A DNA stretch of 64,000 nucleotides from Marinobacter halophilus (GTDB taxonomy: Bacteria; Pseudomonadota; Gammaproteobacteria; Pseudomonadales; Oleiphilaceae): contig NZ_PXNN01000004.1 of the NCBI RefSeq assembly GCF_003007685.1, positions 1 through 64,000 on the forward strand, in the 5' to 3' direction. Below the pieces are notes generated by a model. It worked only from the letters and a program-made list of their open reading frames with translations, made no database searches and was not told the DNA's origin. A program made the translations under genes and the position numbers. Position 1 is the stretch's first letter. Each line of letters opens with the position of its first letter. Positions 7,470 through 18,105 of the stretch are shown one piece after another.

Positions 7470-8792
7470 TCAGCCAAGCAGCTTGATCATCACACCCGCT
7501 GCCACTGCAGAGCCGATAACACCGGCCACGTTCGGGCCCATAGCGTGCATCAGCAGGAAGTTCTGCGGGTTTGCTTCCAGACCAACCTTGTTGGACACCC
7601 GCGCTGCCATCGGCACCGCAGACACCCCGGCAGAACCAATCAACGGATTGATAGGCTCCTTGGTCACCTTGTTCATCAGCTTCGCCATCAAGACACCAGC
7701 AGCGGTACCGACCGCGAAGGCCACCATGCCCAATAACAGAATGCCCAAGGTCTGACCATCCAGGAACTTGTCGGCCACCAGTTTGGCACCCACAGACAGC
7801 CCCAGGAAGATGGTCACGATGTTGATCAGCGCGTTCTGAGCGGTGTCATTCAAGCGCTCGACCACGCCGCATTCACGCATCAGGTTACCAAAACAGAACA
7901 TACCCAACAGCGGGGCCGCATCAGGCAGGAACAGAGCCACCGCGATCAGTACAACAATCGGGAAGATAATCTTCTCTTTCTTGCTCACAGGGCGCAGCTG
8001 CGACATTTTGATCGCACGCTCTTTCTGGGTGGTCAGTGCCTTCATGATTGGCGGCTGAATCATCGGTACCAGTGCCATATAGGCATAGGCCGAGACCGCA
8101 ATCGCACCAAGCAGGTGAGGCGCCAGCACACTCGACACGTAGATCGAGGTCGGACCATCTGCACCACCGATGATACCGATGGCTGCGGCTTCCAGAATGG
8201 TAAAGTCCAGAACGCCCGCCCAGTCCAGCAATGCCGCACCAATGACGGTACCAAAAATGCCAAACTGCGCAGCGGCACCTAGCAGCAGAGTCTTCGGATT
8301 AGCCAGCAGAGGACCGAAATCGGTCATTGCGCCCACACCCATGAAGATCAGCAGCGGCCCGACAGTGGTTCCGATGACAATCATGTAGAAGCTGTGCAGC
8401 ATGCCGTGACTGTAGCCATTGCTCTGTGCAATCGCATCTGCGGCACTCACGGTGCCATATCCGCCTGTGCCATAGGCTTCCTTGAACGCTTCTTTTACCT
8501 CCGGCGTGACCACTTGACCGGCCTGGTAGGCCACGTCCAGCGAAGACGCCAGAGCAGCCAGCACTTCCGGCTTTGCAAAATGAATCGCGTTCTCGGCCGC
8601 AGACAGGGCAAGCCCTGCCTCCGGAATATTCGCCAGTATGCCACCGAACCCGATCGGTACCAGCAACAGCGGCTCAAACTTCTTATAGATCGCAAGATAG
8701 AGAAGCAGAAGGCCGACGGCGATCATCACCACCTGGCCGATTTCTATGTTGAACAGGCCACTACCCGTCCACAACGTCATTAACTTTTCCAT
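7470..8792 (-). CDS. oadB: oxaloacetate decarboxylase beta subunit (sodium-pumping carboxybiotin decarboxylase)
   Basis: A 440-residue integral membrane protein that decarboxylates carboxybiotin and uses the energy to export Na+. Many hydrophobic helices are visible. The signature [20 protein letters not shown] contains the Asp essential for Na+ transport, and a second conserved region near the C-terminus includes [19 protein letters not shown]. The N-terminus ([17 protein letters not shown]) matches the family. It is the last gene of the oadG-oadA-oadB operon on the minus strand, 13 bp after oadA. Confidence 0.95.
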   Translation of the reverse strand: MEKLMTLWTGSGLFNIEIGQVVMIAVGLLLLYLAIYKKFEPLLLVPIGFGGILANIPEAGLALSAAENAIHFAKPEVLAALASSLDVAYQAGQVVTPEVKEAFKEAYGTGGYGTVSAADAIAQSNGYSHGMLHSFYMIVIGTTVGPLLIFMGVGAMTDFGPLLANPKTLLLGAAAQFGIFGTVIGAALLDWAGVLDFTILEAAAIGIIGGADGPTSIYVSSVLAPHLLGAIAVSAYAYMALVPMIQPPIMKALTTQKERAIKMSQLRPVSKKEKIIFPIVVLIAVALFLPDAAPLLGMFCFGNLMRECGVVERLNDTAQNALINIVTIFLGLSVGAKLVADKFLDGQTLGILLLGMVAFAVGTAAGVLMAKLMNKVTKEPINPLIGSAGVSAVPMAARVSNKVGLEANPQNFLLMHAMGPNVAGVIGSAVAAGVMIKLLG

Positions 8793-8805
8793 GGAATGCT
8801 GGCCC

Positions 8806-10593
8806 TTATGCGATTGTCAGCATTTCATCATCAACAGCGACGGCATCACCGACCTTGATGAAGACTTCGCCGATAGTACCGGCCTTGGGTGCACGAATCT
8901 CGGTTTCCATTTTCATGGCTTCGAGGATAATCAAGATATCACCCTCCTCTACGGTGTCACCGGGGGAAACCAGGATCTTCCAGATATTCCCGCTCAACGG
9001 TGCGCCAACAGGCTCACCATCACCAGCAGCCGGCGCCGGTGCAGCAGAACCGCCAGCCGGTGCAGCCGCACCTCCCTGACCTTCGATCTGACTGATCTCG
9101 CCACCTTCGGAAACCGCCACCACGTACTTCTGGCTATTTACCTCAACGGTGTAAGTCTCTGGGCCGGAAGCCTTCTTGGCCACCGCCATATCGTCAGCAC
9201 TTGGCACCGGCTCGAAAGCCTCCGGGTTGCCACGGTTTTCCAGAAACTTCAGGCCAATCTGTGGGAACAGGGCGTAAGTGAGAACGTCGTCGACTTCCTG
9301 ATCGGCCAGCTTGATACCCTTCTCTTTGGCCAGATCTTTAAGCTCGGCGGTCAGCTTGTCCATTTCTGGCTCAATCAGGTCTGCTGGTCGGCAGGTCACA
9401 ACGTCTTTGCCGTCCAGAACCCGCTCCTGCAATTCCTTGTTCATGGGAGCCGGTGCAGCACCGTATTCACCTTTCAGAATGGCGGAGGTTTCTTTGGAAA
9501 TGGACTTGTAACGCTCACCGGTCAGAACGTTCAGTACCGCCTGGGTACCTACGATCTGAGACGTAGGCGTTACCAGCGGAATGAAACCAAGGTCTTCACG
9601 TACCTTCGGAATTTCAGCCAGTACCTGATCAAACTTATCGCTGGCGTTCTGCTCTCTCAACTGGTTTTCCATGTTGGTAAGCATGCCGCCAGGTACCTGA
9701 GCAATCAGGATGCGAGAATCGGTACCCCTGAGACTGCCTTCAAACTTGGCGTACTTCTTACGAACTTCCCGGAAGTAACTGGCAATCTCTTCCAGCAGGT
9801 TCAGGTCAAGGCCGGTGTCGCGATCAGTACCTTCCAGAATGGCAACTACTGCCTCCGTGGGTGAGTGACCGTAGGTCATACTCATGGAGGAGATGGCGGT
9901 ATCCACATTATCAATCCCGGCTTCCGCTGCCTTGATGGCCGTAGCGGTAGACATACCCGTGGTGGCGTGGCATTGCATGTGAATGGGAATATCCAGCTCT
10001 TTCTTCAGACGGCTAACCAGATCAAACGCAACGTAAGGCTTGAGAATGCCGGCCATGTCCTTGATGGCAATAGAGTCTGCACCCATGTCAGCCACTTCTT
10101 TTGCCAATTCAACCCACATCTCGATGGTGTGCACCGGGCTGGTGGTGTAGGCGATGGTGCCCTGGGCGTGCTTGCCGGTTTTACGCACGGCTTTGATGGC
10201 AGTGGCCATGTTGCGCGGGTCGTTCATTGCATCAAAGATACGGAATACGTCCACACCATTCTCGGCGGCACGCTCTACAAACCGCTCTACCACATCGTCC
10301 GCATAATGACGATAGCCCAGCAGGTTCTGGCCACGCAGCAGCATTTGCTGGGGCGTATTGGGCATGACTTTTTTCAGTTCGCGGATGCGCTCCCAGGGAT
10401 CTTCGCCCAAGTAACGAATACAGGAGTCAAAGGTAGCGCCGCCCCAGGATTCAAGAGACCAAAAACCCACTTTGTCGAGTTTCTCGGCAATCGGCAGCAT
10501 GTCGTCCAGCCGCATACGGGTGGCAAGCAGGGATTGGTGCGCGTCACGCAGAATTACGTCCGTAATCCCTAGCGGTTTTTTCGTGTCAGTCAT
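8806..10593 (-). CDS. oadA: oxaloacetate decarboxylase alpha subunit (biotin carboxyltransferase)
   Basis: A 595-residue cytoplasmic subunit that moves CO2 from oxaloacetate to biotin. The N-terminal TIM-barrel carboxyltransferase opens with [17 protein letters not shown] and includes the metal-ligand [11 protein letters not shown] region. A PYC_OADA conserved domain follows, then an Ala/Pro/Gly-rich linker (about 508-525). The C-terminal biotinyl domain has EAMKMETEI with the biotinylated Lys at 561. It lies between oadG and oadB, with which it forms the Na+ pump. Confidence 0.95.
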   Translation of the reverse strand: MTDTKKPLGITDVILRDAHQSLLATRMRLDDMLPIAEKLDKVGFWSLESWGGATFDSCIRYLGEDPWERIRELKKVMPNTPQQMLLRGQNLLGYRHYADDVVERFVERAAENGVDVFRIFDAMNDPRNMATAIKAVRKTGKHAQGTIAYTTSPVHTIEMWVELAKEVADMGADSIAIKDMAGILKPYVAFDLVSRLKKELDIPIHMQCHATTGMSTATAIKAAEAGIDNVDTAISSMSMTYGHSPTEAVVAILEGTDRDTGLDLNLLEEIASYFREVRKKYAKFEGSLRGTDSRILIAQVPGGMLTNMENQLREQNASDKFDQVLAEIPKVREDLGFIPLVTPTSQIVGTQAVLNVLTGERYKSISKETSAILKGEYGAAPAPMNKELQERVLDGKDVVTCRPADLIEPEMDKLTAELKDLAKEKGIKLADQEVDDVLTYALFPQIGLKFLENRGNPEAFEPVPSADDMAVAKKASGPETYTVEVNSQKYVVAVSEGGEISQIEGQGGAAAPAGGSAAPAPAAGDGEPVGAPLSGNIWKILVSPGDTVEEGDILIILEAMKMETEIRAPKAGTIGEVFIKVGDAVAVDDEMLTIA

Positions 10594-10634
10594 CGTGTCA
10601 GCCTTCTGTTAAAAGGTTCTAATCGTGCAACGGG

Positions 10635-10886
10635 TCACTTCTTGTGGCGTGCCCGATATTGTGCAATTGCTTTTTTGATGGCCTCGGCGGTGTCAGGGTC
10701 AACCGACGTGGGCGCCTTTGGCTTGGCACGTGGCGTTTTGGCCGGGGTTGCCGGCTCTGGCGGCGCAAACCGTCCTATGAGTTTGGACATGAGGAGTGTC
10801 GCGAACACCAGGATAACCAGGAACGCGAACACAAACCCCATACCGGCAATCATCAAATCGACGGCTTGTGACATCAGCTCATTCAT
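10635..10886 (-). CDS. oadG: oxaloacetate decarboxylase gamma subunit
   Basis: An 83-residue protein with a single N-terminal membrane helix (about 10-33, MIAGMGFVFAFLVILVFATL), a Pro/Ala/Lys-rich linker and a basic C-terminus ending in KAIAQYRARHKK. The GMGFVFAFL opening is characteristic of OadG, which anchors and assembles OadA on OadB. It is the first gene of the operon; the 223 bp upstream to dbpA should hold the promoter, though I could not define one. Confidence 0.92.
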   Translation of the reverse strand: MNELMSQAVDLMIAGMGFVFAFLVILVFATLLMSKLIGRFAPPEPATPAKTPRAKPKAPTSVDPDTAEAIKKAIAQYRARHKK

Positions 10887-11109
10887 ATCGAACAGCTACC
10901 TGTATAGATTTATGTGACTTCCCCGGTCCGCTGCAGTCAACACCAAGACCAAAGTCTAATGGCAGAAGCATACAAACCGGGAGGCAAAATCCTGCGTAAT
11001 TTACCGTTTTCATTGATCAGGAGCAAGATGAAACGCATATTTCCATAAGGACTTTCCGAGCGATACAGCACTCTAAGACGCTCAAAGCACGAATTGACCG
11101 AGACCCAAA

Positions 11110-12483
11110 TCAGGCATAACGAACCCTGATTTTCCGCCCTTTCACTTTTCCGCTTTCCAATCGAGCCAGTGCGCGACTTGCCCACTCGGTCTCCACAGCC
11201 ACAAAACACTGAAAGTCGAACAGATCAATCTTGCCAACGGCAGAGCCTGGAATACCGGCATCACCAGTCAACGCACCCATAACATCTCCGGGCCGCACTT
11301 TCTCTTTGCGCCCGCTACCCAGGCACAACGTGGTCATGGCCGGCTGCACAAGACGAAGTGGTTGCGCCATAAGCTCTTCGGTATTACCCCACTCAACCGC
11401 GCAGCCCCGGGTTGCTTCCAGGCGTGACACCTTGTGACCTTGTTTGGGGGTACACAGAGTTACTGCATGCCCCTGCTCACCGGCACGCCCGGTGCGGCCA
11501 ATGCGATGGGTGTGCACCTCCGGATCACGGGCCGGTTCAGCATTGATTACCAGCGGCAACGCCTTGATGTCGAGACCACGAGCCGCCACATCGGTGGCCA
11601 CAAGAACCGTACAGCTCTGGTTGGCAAATTTAACCAGGGTACTGTCGCGATCTTTCTGGTCCAGATCGCCATGCAGGGACAAGGCGGCAAAACCCAGGTG
11701 CTGGAGCTCAATCGCCAGGTCGTCGCAATCCCGTTTGGTGGTGCAAAACACCAGCGACGACACCGGCTGGTGACGCGACAACAAGGCCGCGACAGCCTTC
11801 ACCTGCTGATCCTGCGCGATTTCGTAGAACACCTCCGAAATACTGCCGGCTTCATCCTGGGCCTCCACCCGGACATCTTCCGGGTTAATCTGAAAGCGCT
11901 CACTCAGCTTGCGGATAGGCGCCGGCCAGGTCGCTGAGAACAGCAACGTTTGCCGGGACGGCGGCGTTTGCGCAAGAATCGAGGCAACCACTTCTTCGAA
12001 GCCCATGTCCAGCATCCGATCGGCCTCATCCAGCACCAGCGTCGTCACATTGTCCAGCGCCAGCGTGCCTTTGCGGATGTGATCATCTACCCGCCCAGGC
12101 GTACCCACAACAATGTGCGCACCATGACTGAGTGACCCGATCTGAGGCCCGATCGAAACTCCGCCACACAAAGTCAGCACTTTCACATTCTCTTTCGCTC
12201 GAGCCAGCTCCCGCAGTGCTTTGGCGACCTGGTCTGCCAGCTCACGAGTCGGGCACAGCACCAGCGCCTGCACCACAAAACGCTTGGGCTGGAGTCGCTC
12301 GACAAGCGGAATGCCAAACGCAGCGGTCTTACCGCTGCCGGTCTGAGCCATGGCAATCACATCCTTACCCGCCATTGCCGGTGGCAAGGCTTTCACCTGA
12401 ATCCCGGTAGGCTGCGTGAAACCCAACTGCTCAAGGTTGCTCAGCATGGACGAAGAAAGGCCAAGCTCTTTAAAAGAAGACAT
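11110..12483 (-). CDS. dbpA: ATP-dependent RNA helicase DbpA (DEAD box)
   Basis: A 457-residue DEAD-box helicase for 50S ribosome assembly. Motifs in order: Q motif (FTQPTGIQ), Walker A AQTGSGKT, DEAD (VLDEADRMLD), SAT (FSATW), ARGLDIK and HRIGRTGRAG. The C-terminal DbpA RNA-binding domain (KVRPGDVMGALTGDAGIPG to KGRKIRVRYA), which recognises hairpin 92 of 23S rRNA, separates it from RhlE/RhlB/SrmB. Start ATG at 12483. It is divergent from the DUF2058 gene. Confidence 0.94.
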   Translation of the reverse strand: MSSFKELGLSSSMLSNLEQLGFTQPTGIQVKALPPAMAGKDVIAMAQTGSGKTAAFGIPLVERLQPKRFVVQALVLCPTRELADQVAKALRELARAKENVKVLTLCGGVSIGPQIGSLSHGAHIVVGTPGRVDDHIRKGTLALDNVTTLVLDEADRMLDMGFEEVVASILAQTPPSRQTLLFSATWPAPIRKLSERFQINPEDVRVEAQDEAGSISEVFYEIAQDQQVKAVAALLSRHQPVSSLVFCTTKRDCDDLAIELQHLGFAALSLHGDLDQKDRDSTLVKFANQSCTVLVATDVAARGLDIKALPLVINAEPARDPEVHTHRIGRTGRAGEQGHAVTLCTPKQGHKVSRLEATRGCAVEWGNTEELMAQPLRLVQPAMTTLCLGSGRKEKVRPGDVMGALTGDAGIPGSAVGKIDLFDFQCFVAVETEWASRALARLESGKVKGRKIRVRYA

Positions 12484-12513
12484 AGAAAAATCCGTGGGGT
12501 GAGTAATCGTGGG

Positions 12514-12542
12514 TTATTGAGACGGAATTGACGGCGTATACT
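12514..12542 (+). promoter_or_regulatory. sigma-70-like promoter for the DUF2058 gene
   Basis: TTATTG (12514-12519) and TATACT (12537-12542) are separated by 17 bp. They lie about 45 bp before the ATG at 12588, in the divergent gap with dbpA. Confidence 0.5.
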
Positions 12543-12587
12543 AGAAAAATATTCGAACAAGTTTATCACGAATCCACGGAGTCACTG

Positions 12588-13124
12588 ATGGCGTCTTTGC
12601 AAGAACAACTACTCAAGGCCGGACTGGCCGATGAGAAGAAAGCCAGAACCATTCGCAGCGAAAAGCGCAAGCAACGCAAACAGCAGCCCAAAGGCGCCGC
12701 TCAGGTTAACGAAACCGAAGAGCGAGCACTCAAGGTGCGTCAGGAAAAAGCCGAGCACGACCGCCAGCTGAATCTGGAGCGCAAAAAAGAGGCCGACAAA
12801 AAAGCCATTCAGGCTCAGATCCGGCAATTGATTGAAACCAACCGCTTGAGCCGCAGTCGGGGTGAAACGTCATACCAGTTTGTGGACGGCACCAAAATCA
12901 AAAAAATCCTGGTGGATGACAAGATGGTGGACCAGCTTTCCCGGGGCAGGCTCGCCATCGTGGCACTTGGAGACAGCTACGAGGTGGTTCCAGACCAGGT
13001 GGCGCGCAAGATCATGGAGCGCGACGAAGCCGCAGTGATTTCGCTGCATGAAAGGAAGCAGGATGACGCCAGCGACGATGACCCCTATGCGGGATACGAA
13101 ATCCCGGATGACCTGATGTGGTAA
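12588..13124 (+). CDS. DUF2058 family protein (YaiL-like)
   Basis: A 178-residue soluble, highly charged protein. The N-terminal half is Lys/Arg/Gln/Glu-rich and probably a long helix (residues about 5-85). The C-terminal half has the conserved ETSYQFVDGTKIKKILVD...VDQLSRGRLAIV region of the DUF2058/YaiL family, ending in an acidic tail (DDASDDDPYAGYEIPDDLMW). E. coli YaiL is a nucleoprotein/polynucleotide-associated enzyme by annotation only, so its role is unclear. The ATG at 12588 has GGAG 6 nt upstream and is preferred to an in-frame start at 12528. A terminator follows. Confidence 0.85.
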   Translation: MASLQEQLLKAGLADEKKARTIRSEKRKQRKQQPKGAAQVNETEERALKVRQEKAEHDRQLNLERKKEADKKAIQAQIRQLIETNRLSRSRGETSYQFVDGTKIKKILVDDKMVDQLSRGRLAIVALGDSYEVVPDQVARKIMERDEAAVISLHERKQDDASDDDPYAGYEIPDDLMW

Positions 13125-13136
13125 CAGACACAAAAA

Positions 13137-13160
13137 ACCCCGCACAAGGCGGGGTATTTT
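13137..13160 (+). terminator. intrinsic terminator after the DUF2058 gene
   Basis: ACCCCGC (13137-13143) and GCGGGGT (13149-13155) form a stem with an ACAAG loop, followed by ATTTT. On the minus strand the upstream A-run becomes a T-run, so it can also stop transcription leaving the tRNA cluster. Confidence 0.85.
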
Positions 13161-13168
13161 GTGAAATT

Positions 13169-13245
13169 TGGCGCGGCTGGGAGGATTCGAACCTCCGACC
13201 GCCTGGTTCGTAGCCAGGTACTCTATCCAGCTGAGCTACAGCCGC
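13169..13245 (-). tRNA. tRNA-Arg (anticodon ACG), copy 1
   Basis: A full 77-nt cloverleaf on the minus strand: acceptor GCGGCTG/CAGCCGC, D arm with AGCTCAGCTGG, anticodon loop CTACGAA (ACG), TTCGAAT in the T loop, discriminator G and encoded CCA. Identical to the next copy. Confidence 0.97.
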
Positions 13246-13265
13246 TTAAAACGGGATTGCGAAAA

Positions 13266-13342
13266 TGGCGCGGCTGGGAGGATTCGAACCTCCGACCGCC
13301 TGGTTCGTAGCCAGGTACTCTATCCAGCTGAGCTACAGCCGC
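13266..13342 (-). tRNA. tRNA-Arg (anticodon ACG), copy 2
   Basis: Identical in all 77 positions to the copy at 13169-13245 and separated from it by 20 bp, so it is a tandem duplication. CCA is encoded. The ACG anticodon (normally edited to ICG by TadA) reads CGU, CGC and CGA codons. Confidence 0.97.
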
Positions 13343-13401
13343 ACTTTCGTTCGCAATGGTTGAATGCTACTTCAACCTGCTCTCTATTTTCCAAAAAAGA
13401 A

Positions 13402-13493
<92 letters not shown>

Positions 13494-13576
13494 TTGAGAA
13501 CGGGGCGTATACTACCATAATTTTTCTGTTTTCATAGGGTTGACACGAGTTTTTTCTAATCGATTTACCCTATAAC

Positions 13577-13612
13577 GAAAAAAGCCGCCCAGGTTTCCCT
13601 TGAGCGGCTTTT
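13577..13612 (-). terminator. intrinsic terminator after csrA
   Basis: On the minus strand AAGCCGC (13610-13604) pairs with GCGGCTT (13588-13582), closing an inner CAAGG/CCTGG stem, followed by a run of Ts (13583-13577). It begins about 8 bp after the csrA stop. Confidence 0.85.
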
Positions 13613-13619
13613 CAACTGA

Positions 13620-13817
13620 TCAGCTATTGCCCGGTTCCGGCTCTTCTACGCCTTTCTCGGACTGAATCCGCTGATAGATTTCTTCACGGTGAACGGCTAC
13701 ATCCTTCGGTGCGTTAACACCAATGCGAACCTGGTTCCCCTTAACTCCCAGAACGGTGACGGTTACTTCGTCACCGATCATCAGAGTTTCGCCAACACGG
13801 CGAGTCAAGATCAACAT
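13620..13817 (-). CDS. csrA: carbon storage regulator CsrA/RsmA
   Basis: A 65-residue RNA-binding translational regulator that recognises GGA motifs in mRNA leaders. The sequence begins [18 protein letters not shown] and contains [19 protein letters not shown] and [10 protein letters not shown], including the R residues of strand 1 and strand 5 that contact RNA. Length is normal. The position between lysC and tRNA-Ser/tRNA-Arg matches Pseudomonas and relatives. GGGAG/AAGGG before the ATG forms the ribosome-binding site. Confidence 0.97.
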   Translation of the reverse strand: MLILTRRVGETLMIGDEVTVTVLGVKGNQVRIGVNAPKDVAVHREEIYQRIQSEKGVEEPEPGNS

Positions 13818-13988
13818 ATCCCTTACTCCCTTTCCTGAGCTACCTGTTCCGACAACAGTAGTGTTTACTTCTTGCTTTTATAAAGGGATCACTACCCACA
13901 CTGAAGACGCAATAATACTTATACCTGACCGCGCCGTGATAGCTATAACCAATGACCCCTGGAAGGCAGGCTTCAGAGCTCCATGCTC

Positions 13989-15227
13989 TTAGGCGCCTTC
14001 GTCCACCCCAGGCTTGTCCAGTTCAAACGCGCTATGCAGCGCACGAACGGCCAGCTCGAGATACTTCTCATCGATCACCACCGAGATCTTGATTTCAGAG
14101 GTGGAGATCATCTGAATATTAATACCTTCTTTTGACAGCGCTTCAAACATTTTAGTTGCAACACCGGCGTGTGAACGCATGCCCACACCCACAATGCTGA
14201 CTTTGGCAATCTTGCTGTCTCCGCCTACCTCACCGGCACCAATTTCACTGGAAATGCCGCGCAACACATCCTGAGCACGCTTGAAGTCGTTGCGATGCAC
14301 AGTAAAGGTAAAGGCTGTTTTGTTATCCACACCGACGTTCTGAACAATCATATCCACTTCGATGTTGGCGTCACTGATCGGCTTCAGAATGCGCAGGGCG
14401 CTGCCTGGGGTATCCGGCACACCGGAGATAGTCAGTTTGGCTTCATCACGATTAAACGCAATGCCGGAAACAACCGGTTGTTCCATGGCGGTCTCATCCT
14501 CAAAAGTGATCAGGGTACCTTCGCCTTCCTGAAAGCTGGAAAGCACCCTTAACGGAACGTTGTATTTACCTGCGAACTCAACGGCGCGGATCTGGAGCAC
14601 TTTCGAGCCCAGGCTCGCCATCTCAAGCATTTCTTCAAAGGTAATGCGGTCCAGCCGACGTGCGCTGTCTACCACTCGAGGATCGGTGGTGTAGACACCA
14701 TCCACGTCTGTATAAATTTGGCACTCATCCGCCTTCAGTGCGGCAGCCAATGCCACAGCCGTGGTATCGGAACCACCACGACCCAGTGTGGTGATGTTGC
14801 CGTACTCATCAATGCCCTGAAAACCAGCCACCACAACCACACGACCGGCATCAAGATCTGCGCGCATGCGTTGTTCGTCGATCTGCTTGATGCGCGCTTT
14901 GGTGTGACTGCTGTCGGTCAGGATACGTACCTGAGCACCGGTGTATGAGCGGGCATCACAACCGCGCTTCTGTAACGCCATGGATAACAGGGCTATGGTG
15001 ACCTGCTCGCCGGTAGACACCAACACGTCCATTTCCCTGGGTGTAGGTTCTTCCATAATATCGTTGGCCAGGCCAATCAGTCGGTTGGTCTCGCCACTCA
15101 TGGCTGACACCACCACCACAATATCGTGCCCACCCTTGCGGAACTGACACACCTTGTCAGCCACCGCTTCAATCCGTTCGGTTGTACCGACGGACGTACC
15201 ACCAAATTTCTGAACCAACAGAGCCAT
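13989..15227 (-). CDS. lysC: aspartate kinase (aspartokinase)
   Basis: A 412-residue enzyme for the first step of the Lys/Thr/Met pathway, phosphorylating aspartate. The N-terminus MALLVQKFGGTSVG has the kinase signature, and VVVVSAMSGETNRLIGLA follows. Two C-terminal ACT domains (about 265-405) bind feedback inhibitors. The start at 15227 is chosen because MALLVQKFGGTSVG is the family N-terminus; the frame opens at 15284. It lies downstream of alaS, separated by a hairpin whose loop contains TATAAT on the minus strand. Confidence 0.96.
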   Translation of the reverse strand: MALLVQKFGGTSVGTTERIEAVADKVCQFRKGGHDIVVVVSAMSGETNRLIGLANDIMEEPTPREMDVLVSTGEQVTIALLSMALQKRGCDARSYTGAQVRILTDSSHTKARIKQIDEQRMRADLDAGRVVVVAGFQGIDEYGNITTLGRGGSDTTAVALAAALKADECQIYTDVDGVYTTDPRVVDSARRLDRITFEEMLEMASLGSKVLQIRAVEFAGKYNVPLRVLSSFQEGEGTLITFEDETAMEQPVVSGIAFNRDEAKLTISGVPDTPGSALRILKPISDANIEVDMIVQNVGVDNKTAFTFTVHRNDFKRAQDVLRGISSEIGAGEVGGDSKIAKVSIVGVGMRSHAGVATKMFEALSKEGINIQMISTSEIKISVVIDEKYLELAVRALHSAFELDKPGVDEGA

Positions 15228-15287
15228 GTTTTGCCAAACTCCGAACCGGGGACTAAAGCGAAGCCAACTGACTTCGCCCATCAAATA

Positions 15288-15317
15288 AGCGGGCAGGATT
15301 ATAAACCCCTGCCCGCT
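15288..15317 (-). terminator. hairpin between alaS and lysC (weak terminator or attenuator)
   Basis: AGCGGGCAGG (15288-15297) and CCTGCCCGCT (15308-15317) form a perfect 10-bp stem. On the minus strand it follows the alaS stop by 15 nt and is trailed by TTATTTG, a weak T-run. The 10-nt loop includes TATAAT, which could serve as a -10 for lysC, but no good -35 sits at the right distance. Confidence 0.55.
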
Positions 15318-15332
15318 CTCAAAAACAGTTGA

Positions 15333-17963
15333 TTAACTGATATTTTGCTCAACCCAGGCCGGCACACCGGCCAAAGCGTCCGCCAGTTTGGAGGGGTCGT
15401 TGCCGCCCCCCTGGGCCATGTCCGGGCGGCCGCCGCCTTTACCGTCAACCAGAGCGCACAGGTGCTTCATCAGATCGCCGGCTTTCAGCTTGCCGGTGGC
15501 TGACTTGGTAACGCCGGCAACCAGGGCTACCTTGCCATCTTCAACGGTGGCCAATACGACCACGCCTTCACCCAACTTGTTCTTCAGTTGATCGGCGGTT
15601 TCCATCAGGGCTTTGCGATCAGCACCTTCAAGCTTCGCCGCCACCACTTTCAGGCCAGCTACCTCAACCGCAGAACCGGCAAGGTCACTGCCAGCCGAGC
15701 TGGCCAGCTTCGACTTAAGGGCATCCATTTCTTTTTCCAGCTGACGATTGCGGTCCAGTGCCTGCTGTACTTTTTCCACCACGGTTTCACGAGTCGCTCG
15801 CACCAGTTTCGCGGTGTCCCGCAAGGTGCGCTCGGTTTCATCAACCCACTCAAGTGCACCGAACCCGGTGACCGCCTCGATTCGACGCACACCGGAAGAA
15901 ATGCCACTTTCGGAGGTGATGCGCATCATGCCTATGTCGCCGGTACGGGAGACGTGGGTACCACCACACAACTCCACCGAGTAGCGGTCAGCGCCCATGC
16001 TCAGCACCCGGACCACTTCACCATACTTTTCTCCAAACAATGCCATGGCGCCTTTTTCTTTGGCGGTGTCCATATCGGTGACATCGATCTGAACCGGCGT
16101 ATTTTGCAGAACCTGATCATTTACCTGACGCTCGATTTCCTTAAGCTGTTCCGTCGTGACGGCCTCAAAGTGAGAAAAATCGAAACGCAGCTTGTCCGGG
16201 TCGACCAAAGAGCCTTTCTGGCTGACATGCTCACCCAGAACATTACGCAGCGCGGCGTGCAGAAGGTGCGTGGCGGAATGGTTGCGTTTGGTGCGCTCAC
16301 GGCGAGCGTGATCAATGCGAGCGTCCACTTCCAGACCAGAGAACAATTCGCCCTCAATCAGCGTGCCCACGTGCAGGTGGTTATCGCCTTCCTTGCGGGT
16401 ATCCGTAACCTTGAAGCGACCACCGCTCCAGGTCAGCAGGCCGGTATCACCGACCTGACCACCGGATTCTGCGTAGAAGGGCGTGCGCTCAAGCACCACC
16501 ACGCACTCATCACCGGCCTCGGCACTGCGCTCTTCCCCATTCACCAGAACGGTGCGAATACGCTCGTGACCATCGATGCAGTCGTAACCGGTGAATTCGG
16601 TCTTGCCGTCAATGGTGATGCCGGCGGCATTGTAATCGATGCCGAACTTGCTGGCCGCACGGGCCCGCTCACGCTGACTCTCCATGGCCTTTTCGTAGCC
16701 CTGGTAATCCAGGGTCAGGCCACGCTCGCGGGCGATGTCGTTTGTCAGGTCGACCGGGAAGCCATAGGTGTCATACAGCGTGAAGACGGTTTCGCCCGGA
16801 ATTTCCGTGCCTTTCAGCTCGGCAATGTCCTGTTCCAGCAGGCGCAAACCTTTGTCGAGCGTCTTGACGAACTGTTCTTCTTCCTGCAACAGCACTTTTT
16901 CAATCTGCTTACGGCTGCTGACCAGCTGCGGGAACGCCTCCCCCATCAGGTCAACCAGGGCACCGGTCAGCTTATGGAAGAACGGCCCGTTCGCGCCCAG
17001 CTTGTTGCCATGGCGGGCAGCGCGGCGAATGATCCGGCGTAAAACAAAGCCACGACCTTCGTTGGAGGGCATCACGCCATCGGAGATCAGAAAAGCACAG
17101 GAGCGGATATGGTCAGCTACCACACGAAGCGAGGCTTCGGTGGTCGCGGCACCGCCCAGAATGTCAGACGCCGCTTTCAGTAGATCCTGGAACAGGTCGA
17201 TTTCGTAGTTGCTGTGCACGCCCTGCAGCACCGCGGCAATGCGCTCCAGGCCCATGCCGGTATCCACAGACGGCTTGGGCAGGTTCAACATTTCACCATC
17301 GGCAGTACGGTTGTACTGCATGAACACCACGTTCCAGATTTCGATATAGCGATCGCCGTCTTCTTCCGGGCTGCCGGGAGGGCCACCCGCCACGTCCGGA
17401 CCGTGATCGAAGAAGATTTCCGTACAGGGACCGCAAGGACCGGTGTCACCCATTTGCCAGAAGTTATCAGAGGCGTATCGGCCACCTTTGTTGTCGCCGA
17501 TACGGATAATGCGCTCTGCGGGAACGCCGATTTCCTTGTTCCAGATATCGAATGCTTCGTCGTCTTCGGCGTAGATGGTGATCCACAACTTGTCGGTGGG
17601 AAGCTTCAACCATTGGTCGCCGGTCAGGAAGGTCCAGGCAAAGTTGATGGCCTCACGCTTGAAGTAATCACCGAAACTGAAGTTACCCAGCATCTCGAAA
17701 AAGGTGTGGTGACGAGCGGTGTAGCCGACGTTTTCCAGGTCGTTGTGCTTGCCGCCCGCCCGGACACACTTCTGGGTTGACGTCGCCCGGGTGTAGTCGC
17801 GTTCTTCCCTGCCAAGGAACAGGTCCTTGAACTGGTTCATGCCAGCGTTGGTGAACAGCAAGGTGGGATCGTCCGCCGGTACCAGTGAACTGCTCGGAAC
17901 AATGGTGTGGCCCTGCTGTTTGAAATACTCAAGAAACGCCTGTCGCAACTCTGCGGTTTTCAT
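15333..17963 (-). CDS. alaS: alanine--tRNA ligase
   Basis: An 876-residue class II synthetase that charges tRNA-Ala. The catalytic domain is N-terminal ([33 protein letters not shown]). The editing domain has [11 protein letters not shown] and CGGTHV zinc motifs (about 560-670), and a C-Ala domain (DHHA1-like, [12 protein letters not shown]) ends the protein. Full normal length. It is upstream of lysC on the same strand, the usual alaS-lysC-csrA order. Confidence 0.98.
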   Translation of the reverse strand: MKTAELRQAFLEYFKQQGHTIVPSSSLVPADDPTLLFTNAGMNQFKDLFLGREERDYTRATSTQKCVRAGGKHNDLENVGYTARHHTFFEMLGNFSFGDYFKREAINFAWTFLTGDQWLKLPTDKLWITIYAEDDEAFDIWNKEIGVPAERIIRIGDNKGGRYASDNFWQMGDTGPCGPCTEIFFDHGPDVAGGPPGSPEEDGDRYIEIWNVVFMQYNRTADGEMLNLPKPSVDTGMGLERIAAVLQGVHSNYEIDLFQDLLKAASDILGGAATTEASLRVVADHIRSCAFLISDGVMPSNEGRGFVLRRIIRRAARHGNKLGANGPFFHKLTGALVDLMGEAFPQLVSSRKQIEKVLLQEEEQFVKTLDKGLRLLEQDIAELKGTEIPGETVFTLYDTYGFPVDLTNDIARERGLTLDYQGYEKAMESQRERARAASKFGIDYNAAGITIDGKTEFTGYDCIDGHERIRTVLVNGEERSAEAGDECVVVLERTPFYAESGGQVGDTGLLTWSGGRFKVTDTRKEGDNHLHVGTLIEGELFSGLEVDARIDHARRERTKRNHSATHLLHAALRNVLGEHVSQKGSLVDPDKLRFDFSHFEAVTTEQLKEIERQVNDQVLQNTPVQIDVTDMDTAKEKGAMALFGEKYGEVVRVLSMGADRYSVELCGGTHVSRTGDIGMMRITSESGISSGVRRIEAVTGFGALEWVDETERTLRDTAKLVRATRETVVEKVQQALDRNRQLEKEMDALKSKLASSAGSDLAGSAVEVAGLKVVAAKLEGADRKALMETADQLKNKLGEGVVVLATVEDGKVALVAGVTKSATGKLKAGDLMKHLCALVDGKGGGRPDMAQGGGNDPSKLADALAGVPAWVEQNIS

Positions 17964-18105
17964 AGCCCTTTGATACCTTTCCAGAAACCCGCCGGAGTGG
18001 CCGTCGGGTCCGCGATTGAAATACGAATACTTACATGCGGGTGCAAATCCGCTACTCTAGCACACGCTGAGAACAGGAAAAACGTGAAACCTCACAGGAG
18101 ATTCC

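Noticed and set aside
15588-17042. 484-codon plus-strand frame within alaS
   Set aside because: Antisense shadow of alaS; composition Gln/His/Thr-rich with no family features.
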